From NCBI GenBank assembly GCA_030673005.1, contig DAOVFI010000141.1:1-6506 (forward strand): a stretch of DNA of 6,506 nt. The letters run 5' to 3'. The stretch is from Planctomycetales bacterium (lineage in GTDB: Bacteria; Planctomycetota; Phycisphaerae; SM23-33). A program made the translations under genes and the position numbers. The notes beneath the pieces were generated by a model. It was not told the DNA's origin. It saw only the letters and a program-made list of their open reading frames with translations, and did not search any database. The stretch's first letter is position 1, and each line of letters starts with the position of its first letter. This document shows positions 1 to 5,822 of the stretch, one piece after another.

Positions 1-536
1 CACTGGTGGAACTGGCCGGCCAAAAAATGGGCATCGTCGGCTTCGGCCGGATCGGACGGCGTGTCGGCGAACTGGCGCGCGCCTTCGGCATGGAAGTCCT
101 GGCCGCCGATGTAAATCAGACCGATCCGCCGGAATATCAGCCGTTCCGCTGGTGTGAAATAGAGGAACTTTTCACCACCGCGGACGTCGTCAGCCTTCAT
201 TGCCCGCAGACGGCCGACAACGTCGGCATGGTCAATCGCGATCTTCTTGGCCGGATGAAACCCGACGCATTCCTCATCAACACGTCGCGCGGCGGGCTTA
301 TAGTTGAGGCCGACCTGGCCGAGGCGCTCGACGCCGGGCGTATCGCAGGGGCCGCACTGGACGTGGTCTCAACCGAACCAATCCGACCCGACAACCCGCT
401 GCCGGCCGCTGAAAACTGCCTGATAACCCCGCACATCGCCTGGGCGACACTGGCGGCGAGGCGACGACTGATGGGAACCACCGCCGAAAACATCGCAGCG
501 TTCATCGCCGGAAAACCAATAAACGTAGTTTCGTGA
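1..536 (+). CDS. D-2-hydroxyacid dehydrogenase, hydroxypyruvate reductase/glycerate dehydrogenase-like (5' truncated by window edge)
   Basis: This is the C-terminal part of an NAD(P)-dependent 2-hydroxyacid dehydrogenase, a cytoplasmic enzyme that interconverts a 2-oxoacid and its D-2-hydroxyacid. The frame is open to the left edge, so the GTG at 6 is an internal valine and not the start; about 178 residues of a usual 310-330 are visible, and the N-terminal substrate-domain part is missing. Counting from that valine, the Rossmann motif GFGRIG is at residues 12-17, with Asp35 placed to bind the NAD ribose. The catalytic triad of the family is present: Arg95 in NTSRGG, Glu124 in STEP and His143 in TPHIAWAT. 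The ending TPHIAWAT...AR...L..ENI.AF..GKP.NVV is typical of hydroxypyruvate reductase/glycerate dehydrogenase, so that substrate is favoured, but phosphoglycerate or other 2-oxoacids are not excluded. The gene ends in TGA at 534-536 and converges on the TPR gene; nothing links it to the glycan genes. Confidence 0.93.
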   Translation, partial: LVELAGQKMGIVGFGRIGRRVGELARAFGMEVLAADVNQTDPPEYQPFRWCEIEELFTTADVVSLHCPQTADNVGMVNRDLLGRMKPDAFLINTSRGGLIVEADLAEALDAGRIAGAALDVVSTEPIRPDNPLPAAENCLITPHIAWATLAARRRLMGTTAENIAAFIAGKPINVVS

Positions 537-550
537 ACTGTCGTGAACAG
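531..550. repeat. 10-bp tandem duplication across the dehydrogenase stop codon
   Basis: Positions 531-540 (tcgtgaactg) and 541-550 (tcgtgaacag) are adjacent copies differing at one base. The first copy contains the TGA stop of the dehydrogenase, and the second repeats the same TGA. It looks like a small replication-slippage duplication; no function can be inferred. Confidence 0.6.
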
Positions 551-555
551 AAGAC

Positions 556-590
556 GCAGACCCGTCGTGTAACCGTCTGCTAGGATTTTT
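556..590 (+). terminator. Weak candidate Rho-independent terminator of the dehydrogenase gene
   Basis: The sequence gcagac (556-561) pairs with gtctgc (575-580) around a 13-nt loop, and a run of five T follows at 586-590. The stem is short, the loop is long and five bases separate stem and T-run, so this is a weak prediction. It overlaps the 3' end of the opposing TPR gene, whose last codons (Glu-Lys-Ser) are encoded by the T-run read in reverse. No convincing terminator is seen for the minus-strand direction in this gap. Confidence 0.25.
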
Positions 591-2244
591 CGGATCGTCG
601 TGCGGGTGTGGCGTGCATTTGAGTGAGGCTCCGCCAGGTGGCGGCGACGCGGTCCATCAGACCCATGTTCTGGAGCGACAGGGCAAGGGCGGATCGAATC
701 TGGCGGTTGCCCGGCGCCAGTCCGGTGGCCTTTTCCATGTGCTCGATGGACTCGGCGAACTGGCGTCTGTCGGTATGCAGAACGGCCAGGCGGTAGTGCA
801 GGTCCACGTATTCGCTCTTCAGTTCCAGGGCGCGCTTGAACGTTTCGATCGCCTCGTCGATCCGCCCGAGTTCCTGCTGGGTGACGCCCAGGCGGATAAT
901 GGCTGCGACATAAGCGGGATTGATGCGGACGGCTTCGGCGAATTGCTCCATCGCCTCGCCGAGCCTGCCTTCGGCCCGAAGGAGCACGCCGTAACGGTAG
1001 CGAATATCGGCGTAACCGGGATTTTCGGAAACGGCTTCGGCGTGACGGGCGACCTGAAGTTGGAGCAGATCGTCGTGGTCGAGGTCCGCGGCGGCGGGTC
1101 GGTCCTGATCGGGCAACTCGAAATTGCCCTCGAACTGTTCGGCTACGGCGGCCTTGAGTTGAAGCCTCGCCATTTCCGAAAGCAGCAGGGTCGAGTTCGG
1201 TTCGATCGTCGCCGCCAGCCCGAACGTCTCGACGGCCTGGACCTGCTGACCGGCGGCGGCGTGAGCGACGCCCAGGCCCGTGTAGCAGGCTAAAAGGTTG
1301 TCATTGATCTCGGCGGCCTGGTGGAAGGCTTCGGCCGATTCGGTCCATCGTCCGTGAGCGAGGTGATGGCGTCCCATGCCGACTTTTGCCTCAAGGTAAT
1401 CCGGATCGGCCTGGAGTGAGGCAAGGTAGTGCCCGGTCGCCTCCTCGTCGGCGCCCATCTCGCTGAGAAGGTCGGCAAGTCGCAGGTGCAGATCGGCGAA
1501 GGGTCCCTGGGTTTCGATAAGCATGTAGAGCCTTTCGGCCGCCTCGCGGTATTGACCCGCCTGAACGAGCACCTCAACCTCGTCGTCCATCAGCGCCCAG
1601 TTGTTCGGCTCCATTGCGATGACGATCTCAAACTCTTTTATGGCGTCGTCGTATCGCCCGCAGCGGTAGTAAAGGTGCGCCAGCGCGGCGCGGACGGTCG
1701 CATCGGACGAATCAAGGTTTCGGAGATGTTCGTACTGGACGACGGCCTCGTCGGGATCGTCATTAAGCAGCGCAATTGCCGCCAGCCTCTGACGGGCAGG
1801 AGTGATACCGCTGTCGGCAGCGATTACGTCGCGATAGAATTCAACCGCCTCTGCGCTGCGTCCCAGTTTCTCCAGGCAGTAGCCTATGGAAAAGAGCACC
1901 GACGGAAGGGACGGATGTGTCTGGTTGGCTATGCGAAGGTGTTCCAGCGCCCTTTCGGACCGGCCCATTTCATCACAGGCCGCCGCCAGCGCCAGTCGAG
2001 CGGGAAGGAAGTCCGGTCTGGACCGGCAGGCGCGGGCGAGGTGTTCGGCGGCGTCGGCGAATCGCATCGCCTGGATGTACGCCAGTCCGAGATGGCACTG
2101 GACGTCCGCCCAGTCGGGATGTTCCCGGGCGATCGTCTCGAGCTCCGCCAGGCTCTTTCCGGCCCCGGCGCGGATGTGCCTTTCGAGCGTCTCGCCCACG
2201 TTGGCGTCAAGCCCTTTTGCGAGGATTTCAAGCAGATGACTCAC
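580..2244 (-). CDS. TPR-repeat protein, about 12 repeats, 554 aa (TPR protein 2)
   Basis: This is a soluble tetratricopeptide-repeat protein with no signal peptide, membrane segment or catalytic domain visible, so it is probably a cytoplasmic scaffold. Numbered from the GTG at 2244, about nine 34-residue TPRs run from residue 45 to 351. A linker of about 60 residues rich in Asp, Gln and Ala (around 369-395) follows, then three well-formed TPRs at about 411-512 (YADIRYRYGV, AVRINPAYVAA, YVDLHYRLAV) and a short basic tail. An in-frame TTG at 2280 would add 12 residues, but it lies inside the upstream TPR gene. The GTG at 2244 has GGAAAG nine bases upstream and starts just after that gene's stop, so it is preferred. 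The gene lies 16 nt downstream of TPR protein 1 and is probably cotranscribed. Its C-terminal block resembles that of TPR protein 1, which suggests duplication. The partner and exact role are unknown; a role in polysaccharide assembly is inferred from location only. Confidence 0.88.
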   Translation of the reverse strand: MSHLLEILAKGLDANVGETLERHIRAGAGKSLAELETIAREHPDWADVQCHLGLAYIQAMRFADAAEHLARACRSRPDFLPARLALAAACDEMGRSERALEHLRIANQTHPSLPSVLFSIGYCLEKLGRSAEAVEFYRDVIAADSGITPARQRLAAIALLNDDPDEAVVQYEHLRNLDSSDATVRAALAHLYYRCGRYDDAIKEFEIVIAMEPNNWALMDDEVEVLVQAGQYREAAERLYMLIETQGPFADLHLRLADLLSEMGADEEATGHYLASLQADPDYLEAKVGMGRHHLAHGRWTESAEAFHQAAEINDNLLACYTGLGVAHAAAGQQVQAVETFGLAATIEPNSTLLLSEMARLQLKAAVAEQFEGNFELPDQDRPAAADLDHDDLLQLQVARHAEAVSENPGYADIRYRYGVLLRAEGRLGEAMEQFAEAVRINPAYVAAIIRLGVTQQELGRIDEAIETFKRALELKSEYVDLHYRLAVLHTDRRQFAESIEHMEKATGLAPGNRQIRSALALSLQNMGLMDRVAATWRSLTQMHATPARRSEKS

Positions 2245-2253
2245 GTAAGCAAT

Positions 2254-2259
2254 CTTTCC
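2254..2259 (-). promoter_or_regulatory. Ribosome binding site that decides the TPR protein 2 start
   Basis: GGAAAG on the minus strand lies nine bases before the GTG at 2244-2242. The alternative TTG at 2280 lies within the preceding gene, so this site favours the shorter protein. Confidence 0.5.
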
Positions 2260-2260
2260 A

Positions 2261-3523
2261 TCAGGCGGCCAGCGATTCAATTCCGTCGGCGGCGCGCCGG
2301 TATTGCGGTTTCAGTTCCAGTGCACGTTTATAGTGTTTCCTCGCCGGTTCGGTCTTTCCGCACAGGGACATCAATTCGCCCAGTCGAGCATGCACGTCCG
2401 GGAAATCGCCTCCGGCGCGAACCGCCTTTCGCAGGCTTTTGATGGCCTGTTCGGTAGCGCCGCGACGGGTGTCAATCTCGGCCAGATGTATCAGGGCCTT
2501 GACATAGCGCGGATTGATCCGGACGGCGCGAGCTGTGTAGCGCCTTGCCTCGTCGAACCTGCCCAGACGCGCCGAAGTAACGCCGGCGTAATAATGCAGG
2601 TCAGCGTAATCGTCGTGATAGACCAGCGCTGTCTTCAATACCGACGACATCACGCCGAAGAGTTCTTCATCGGCTTCGCTTGGTGGCAGGGCGAGGAAGG
2701 TTTCGACGAAGTCGGGTTCGGCGGCTGCGTATTCGGCCAGTTGGCGCATCGCCTGGAACCGTCCTGTCGAAACGGGCGAAGTCGCCGACGGACGGTTGAA
2801 TTCCGGCAGGCTCAACGTTACGGGCCGGTGCATCCGGGCGGCGGCATCGGCGGCAAGGCACAACTGGTAGGAAAAAACCAGGTTGCCAGGCTCCAGATTG
2901 CATGCCCGCTGGAACGCCTCGGCGGCGAGGGCAAAATCACCTCGAACCGAAGCGACCAGGCCGAGATAGTGCTGGGCGTCGGACCAGGTGCAATCGCACT
3001 TTACGGCGCTGGTCAGGTGCTCGAAGGCCTTGTCGTAATCCTCGCCGGCGGCGTAGAACAGACCCAAATTAAGGTGCAGCCGGGCCTTATCGCCCAGTTC
3101 GCGCAGTCCGCGCGTCAAGGTCATAATCGCCAGCGGCTTTCGACCGGTCCGCCACTGGGCTTGCGCCAGGCGAACACGCGCCATGGCGTCGTCGGGCGTC
3201 AATCGACTCATCACCTCCGCTGCGTCGGCGCATCGCTCGTACTGGGCGGTCCGGGCATAGACGAACATAAGATACTCGACAAGGTCGGCGCGGTTTCCGA
3301 TCAGGGCGACTGTCTGTCGAAGGCGACTGGCCGCCTCGCAGAATCGACCCGCTCTGATGTCCCCCATAGCCGATGCCCGATGTCCCATCGCGCAGTAGTA
3401 ACGGGCCAATCGGCCTTGAAGGTCCTTACCCTCGGTCAGAAAGCCCAGTCTCCGAACGGCTGTGGCATAATCGCCGCGATGATATGCACGCATCCCTTCG
3501 GTGAAATAATCCCGATCGCCCAT
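2261..3523 (-). CDS. TPR-repeat protein, 420 aa (TPR protein 1)
   Basis: This is a second TPR protein without signal peptide or transmembrane helix. Numbered from the ATG at 3523, repeats are seen near residues 8-41 (EGMRAYHRGDYATAVRRLG). Degenerate helical repeats cover about 55-140, with clear TPRs at about 147-214. A non-TPR linker (about 227-288, with a Pro/Ser/Thr-rich part) follows, and three C-terminal TPRs occupy about 305-407 (YADLHYYAGV, AVRINPRYVKA, ALELKPQY). The frame extends upstream to a TTG at 3604, but the ATG at 3523 has a strong GGAGGAGG Shine-Dalgarno 11 bases ahead and is chosen. The gene ends in TGA at 2261-2263, 16 nt before TPR protein 2. It follows the sugar transferase gene on the same strand but is separated by a 416-bp interval holding a fold-back repeat, so it may have its own promoter. 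The interaction partner is unknown. Confidence 0.88.
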   Translation of the reverse strand: MGDRDYFTEGMRAYHRGDYATAVRRLGFLTEGKDLQGRLARYYCAMGHRASAMGDIRAGRFCEAASRLRQTVALIGNRADLVEYLMFVYARTAQYERCADAAEVMSRLTPDDAMARVRLAQAQWRTGRKPLAIMTLTRGLRELGDKARLHLNLGLFYAAGEDYDKAFEHLTSAVKCDCTWSDAQHYLGLVASVRGDFALAAEAFQRACNLEPGNLVFSYQLCLAADAAARMHRPVTLSLPEFNRPSATSPVSTGRFQAMRQLAEYAAAEPDFVETFLALPPSEADEELFGVMSSVLKTALVYHDDYADLHYYAGVTSARLGRFDEARRYTARAVRINPRYVKALIHLAEIDTRRGATEQAIKSLRKAVRAGGDFPDVHARLGELMSLCGKTEPARKHYKRALELKPQYRRAADGIESLAA

Positions 3524-3534
3524 ATTCGCAAAAG

Positions 3535-3542
3535 CCTCCTCC
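3535..3542 (-). promoter_or_regulatory. Strong ribosome binding site that decides the TPR protein 1 start
   Basis: GGAGGAGG on the minus strand lies 11 bases before the ATG at 3523-3521. It is the best Shine-Dalgarno match in the window. The upstream TTG at 3604 has nothing comparable. Confidence 0.7.
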
Positions 3543-3581
3543 GGCCGTTCAGCCGCCCGTCCGGACGAACAGACCAATTCC

Positions 3582-3610
3582 TTTATCGGTACGCTGGAAG
3601 GCAAAGTGAA
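3582..3610 (-). promoter_or_regulatory. Candidate sigma-70-type promoter for the two TPR genes
   Basis: On the minus strand TTCACT (3610-3605; four of six matches to TTGACA) is followed after exactly 17 bases by GATAAA (3587-3582; four of six matches to TATAAT). It lies about 60 bases upstream of the TPR protein 1 ATG and just outside the inverted-repeat element. Both hexamers are imperfect and the host's promoter consensus is unknown, so this is only a candidate. Confidence 0.3.
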
Positions 3611-3670
3611 GTTAGTAGTCGGTAGCCGGTAGTCAGTAATCCGTAATTACTCAAACTGACCGATTTCGTG

Positions 3671-3712
3671 GCACGGGCGCCTGCCTGCCGGTAGGCAAGG
3701 TCTCGCCCGTGC
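3671..3712. repeat. Hairpin unit A of the fold-back element (42 nt)
   Basis: gcacgggcg (3671-3679) pairs with cgcccgtgc (3704-3712), closing a 24-base interior that contains a copy of the 20-bp near-palindrome (3680-3699). It can form a local cruciform or RNA stem independent of the long-range pairing. Confidence 0.65.
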
Positions 3713-3716
3713 GTCT

Positions 3717-3735
3717 CAGGGCCGTCTCGGCCCTG
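3717..3735. repeat. Short perfect hairpin in the centre of the element
   Basis: Eight bases at 3717-3724 (cagggccg) pair perfectly with 3728-3735 (cggccctg) around the loop tct. No T-run follows on either strand, so it is not called a terminator. Confidence 0.5.
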
Positions 3736-3760
3736 AAAATTCGCCATATAACGTCCAAGA

Positions 3761-3780
3761 CCTACCTGCCGGTAGGCAGG
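3761..3780. repeat. 20-bp near-palindrome, middle copy of three
   Basis: cctacctgccggtaggcagg is an almost perfect palindrome around CCGG. Related copies lie at 3680-3699 and 3805-3824, and all three share the 13-base core cctgccggtaggc in the same orientation. This middle copy is not enclosed by gcacgggcg arms, unlike the other two. From memory, such palindromes are dispersed in many copies in some environmental bacterial genomes. Confidence 0.65.
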
Positions 3781-3792
3781 CGCCTGTGAGAA

Positions 3793-3834
3793 GCACGGGC
3801 GGGACCTACCTGCCGGTAGGCGGGACGCCCGTGC
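3793..3834. repeat. Hairpin unit B of the fold-back element (42 nt)
   Basis: gcacgggcg (3793-3801) pairs with cgcccgtgc (3826-3834) around a 24-base interior with the near-palindrome at 3805-3824. It has the same total and interior length as unit A and, read in reverse complement, resembles it throughout with mostly transition differences. Confidence 0.65.
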
Positions 3835-3939
3835 CACGTATTGCCGCAACATCTTATCGAAACAGGATATACTGGAAATAATCAGGCAAAATCGGTCAGT
3901 TTGAGTAATTACGGGCTACCGGCTACGGATTACCGGCTA

Positions 3940-4710
3940 CTAATACGCGCCGCGCGCAGACAGGACGGCGGGGATTGTCTGGACAATGATCATCAGGTCG
4001 AGAAACAGGCTGCGATGCCGGATGTAGTACAGGTCAAGGGCGGCCCACTGCCTGAAGGTCAATTCGTTTCTTCCGGAGATCTGCCACAGGCAGGTCAGTC
4101 CGGGCTTGACGGACGTTCTCATCCGGGCTTTTCCGCGAACGTTGTCGGCCTCGCTGACCGGCAAGGGTCTTGGTCCCACCAGTGACATCTGCCCGGCAAG
4201 GACGTTTATCAACTGCGGCAGTTCGTCAATGCTGGACCGACGGAGGAACCGCCCCAGGGGTGTAACGCGGGGATCGTTCCTGATCTTGAAGGCCGGTCCG
4301 TCGGACTCGTTGAGTTTTTCCAAAACCGGTCTGGCTTCCTCGGCGCCGTGGTACATACTGCGAAACTTGTACATCGTGAATGTCCGCCCATCCAGGCCCG
4401 CGCGCTTCTGACCGAAAAAGACGCCACCACGTGAAGTGATCTTTATCGCCACAGCCGAGACGATCATTATCGGCATCGCCATCACCAGCAGGACCACCCC
4501 GGCGACGATGTCAATAAGCCGCTTGGTGAATTCGTAGAACCGGCCTGGACTCTGCACGATCTGCCCGACCCATTCGCGATCGATTCGGGACGGTTCGGGC
4601 TGAAATTCCAGAATTTCGACCCATCCTGCGTTATCGTTCTCTTCGACATGCGGGCGCGGCGGTTCTATCGTTTCGATTACGACGCTCGTTGTCGCTTCTG
4701 TGCTGCACAC
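3940..4710 (-). CDS. Monotopic phosphoglycosyl transferase (bacterial sugar transferase family), initiates lipid-linked glycan
   Basis: Members of this family transfer a sugar 1-phosphate from a nucleotide sugar to undecaprenyl phosphate at the inner membrane, the first step of EPS, capsule or O-antigen assembly. The 256-residue protein has an acidic N-terminal tail of about 57 residues. A basic residue pair and hydrophobic re-entrant helix follow (KRLIDIVAGVVLLVMAMPI, about 63-81), then GGVFFGQKRAGLDGRTF and YKFRSM (to 119). The catalytic Asp162-Glu163 pair lies in SSIDELPQ, followed by SLVGPRP, VKPGLTCLWQISGRN and a GAY end usual for the family. It is the short form: the multi-helix N-terminal region of WbaP/EPS-type enzymes is absent. 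The GTG start at 4710 overlaps the upstream glycosyltransferase by 34 nt and has GAGAGG eight bases ahead, suggesting translational coupling. The TAG stop lies in the border of the inverted-repeat element. The sugar substrate cannot be read from the sequence. Confidence 0.93.
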   Translation of the reverse strand: MCSTEATTSVVIETIEPPRPHVEENDNAGWVEILEFQPEPSRIDREWVGQIVQSPGRFYEFTKRLIDIVAGVVLLVMAMPIMIVSAVAIKITSRGGVFFGQKRAGLDGRTFTMYKFRSMYHGAEEARPVLEKLNESDGPAFKIRNDPRVTPLGRFLRRSSIDELPQLINVLAGQMSLVGPRPLPVSEADNVRGKARMRTSVKPGLTCLWQISGRNELTFRQWAALDLYYIRHRSLFLDLMIIVQTIPAVLSARGAY

Positions 4711-5822
4711 TGGTAGAGCCTCTCATACTTCCGGGCGATTGCCGACCAGGAAAACCGTTCAGTAACCCGGCGTCTGGCCGCCTCACCTACTCGCTTTCGA
4801 AGGGTCGGATTGTTCAGGCATTTCAACACCGCCCGGCCAAGGGCTTCGACCGAATCACCGCCGAACGTTACCATTGCTTCGCCGAGCGCGTCCCTTCCGG
4901 CGGGCATGTCGCGCGCGACCACGCATCGACCGTGCGACGCCGCCTCCAGCATCACCAGCGACATCCCCTCCAGTTCGCTTGGCTGTACGACCACGGCGGC
5001 GCCGGCGTAGAGTTCATCGAGAACCTCGCCGAAGCACGCGCCGAGAAAGCGGACCGATCCGTTCGCCTGCCGCCTGCACTCGACCTCGTAGGCAGGCTCC
5101 TGCCCGCCGTCGCCGACAACCACCAGCGGGACGGCGATCTGCATCTCCCGCCAGGTGCGAATCAGCAGGTCCAGCCGCTTTTCCGGCACGATCCGTCCGA
5201 CGTAGAGGCAGTATCCTTCGGGCTTTATACCCCAACGGGCGATGAGACTCGCCTTACTCCCTGCCTCAGGCAAGTCCGCCCGACGAATGGTCGCCGGCCT
5301 GACGCCGTTGGGGATATATACGACCTCTCTGTCATAGGCATCGACCAGAAAGTCCCGCAGATTGAGGGAAACCGCGCTGACGGCCGAAGCCAGCCTCATC
5401 CCGCAGTTCAGTCCCGCCCGCAGCGCTGCCCGTCCCAGTCGCGACCACCGCGCCCTGTCCCATTCGGGCGCATGGACGGTAAAGGCTATCGGCACGGACG
5501 CAGCCGCCGGGATGAAACCCAGAAGCGCCGGACCCGCGCAGTGAACGTGGACTACATCGACCTTACGCCGCAGGACGTCCCACATGGCCGTTGCGGTGTG
5601 AGTGATCGCGTCGGTGTGTTTGCCGGACAGCCCCGGCGTTGTTATCACCCGCCCGGGGCCGTCCCACCTTCCGCGCACACGCCGGCGCAGGTACCACGGG
5701 CGGGCATAGACCAGCACCTCGTGACCGAGCGCGGTCAACTCGACCGTCAGTTCCTCGACCACGCGCTCCACGCCGCTGAGTGCGGCGGGGATACCGCGCG
5801 AACCTATCATCGCAATGCGCAT
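4677..5822 (-). CDS. Glycosyltransferase family 4 (GT-B fold), 381 aa
   Basis: This is a probable retaining GT4 enzyme that adds a sugar from a nucleotide donor to a lipid-linked glycan on the cytoplasmic face. The N-terminus MRIAMIGSRGIPAALSGVE is the glycine-rich acceptor-domain start typical of the group whose members usually read RGIPA.YGGVE. VVHVHCAGP (90-98) and VYIPNGV (168-174) follow. In the donor domain YVGRIVPEKRLDLLI has Arg210 and Lys215 in the phosphate-binding positions. VVVGDGG is at 234-240, and the E-x7-E motif (Glu285, Glu293) is in EGMSLVMLEA. The frame runs on upstream to 6023, but that extension is Arg/Gly-rich antisense of the preceding gene. The ATG at 5822 aligns with the family N-terminus and has GAGGAAG ten bases ahead. 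It overlaps the upstream glycosyltransferase by 16 nt and the downstream sugar transferase by 34 nt, so the three are likely one transcription unit. Confidence 0.93.
   Translation of the reverse strand: MRIAMIGSRGIPAALSGVERVVEELTVELTALGHEVLVYARPWYLRRRVRGRWDGPGRVITTPGLSGKHTDAITHTATAMWDVLRRKVDVVHVHCAGPALLGFIPAAASVPIAFTVHAPEWDRARWSRLGRAALRAGLNCGMRLASAVSAVSLNLRDFLVDAYDREVVYIPNGVRPATIRRADLPEAGSKASLIARWGIKPEGYCLYVGRIVPEKRLDLLIRTWREMQIAVPLVVVGDGGQEPAYEVECRRQANGSVRFLGACFGEVLDELYAGAAVVVQPSELEGMSLVMLEAASHGRCVVARDMPAGRDALGEAMVTFGGDSVEALGRAVLKCLNNPTLRKRVGEAARRRVTERFSWSAIARKYERLYQCAAQKRQRAS
4719..4724 (-). promoter_or_regulatory. Ribosome binding site of the sugar transferase, inside the upstream gene
   Basis: GAGAGG on the minus strand lies eight bases before the GTG at 4710-4708, within the 3' coding end of the GT4 gene. 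It supports the overlapping GTG start. Confidence 0.5.

Larger units (their letters stand above)
3612..3943. repeat. 332-bp nested inverted-repeat (fold-back, MITE-like) element
   Basis: This fills most of the only long gene-free stretch (3524-3939). Outer arms 3612-3666 and 3889-3943 are inverted copies: the inner 26 bases (3641-3666 with 3889-3914) pair perfectly and the outer 29 pair at 21 positions, with most mismatches being transitions. The ends are ttagtag and ctactaa. Immediately inside, 3667-3679 pairs perfectly with 3826-3838 over 13 bases. These arms are contiguous on the left but are separated by 50 bases (3839-3888) on the right. Similarity continues inward to about 3720 and 3779. 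No transposase or credible reading frame is inside; short frames here are repeat translations. The form fits a non-autonomous mobile or fold-back intergenic repeat, or a long structured RNA segment within the operon. I see no clear target-site duplication. Confidence 0.75.

Noticed and set aside
3524..3604. TTG-started extension of TPR protein 1
   Set aside because: A strong GGAGGAGG site precedes the ATG at 3523, and the extension overlaps the candidate promoter region and has no TPR character.
2303..3625. 440-codon + strand frame opposite TPR protein 1, and a similar 337-codon frame at 1429-2442 opposite TPR protein 2
   Set aside because: No domain or convincing start site is seen. The minus strand carries clear TPR repeats, so these are shadows of codon bias.
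3717..3740. Rho-independent terminator at the central 8-bp hairpin
   Set aside because: No T-run follows the stem on the + strand (aaaatt follows) or on the minus strand.
3667..3838. CRISPR array
   Set aside because: The repeats are palindromic copies in both orientations with unequal spacing and no unique equal-length spacers; no cas gene is present.
3583..3852. Small minus-strand protein of 89 residues within the inverted repeat, and a 114-codon + strand frame at 3841-4185
   Set aside because: The first is only the translation of the palindromic repeats (LPAGR, AYRQVG patterns). The second starts in the repeat and runs antisense through conserved sugar transferase codons.
5085..5106. A further copy of the intergenic palindrome (gtaggcaggctcctgcc) within the GT4 gene
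   Set aside because: It lacks the CCGG core and lies in coding sequence between intact motifs; the similarity is probably chance in GC-rich codons.
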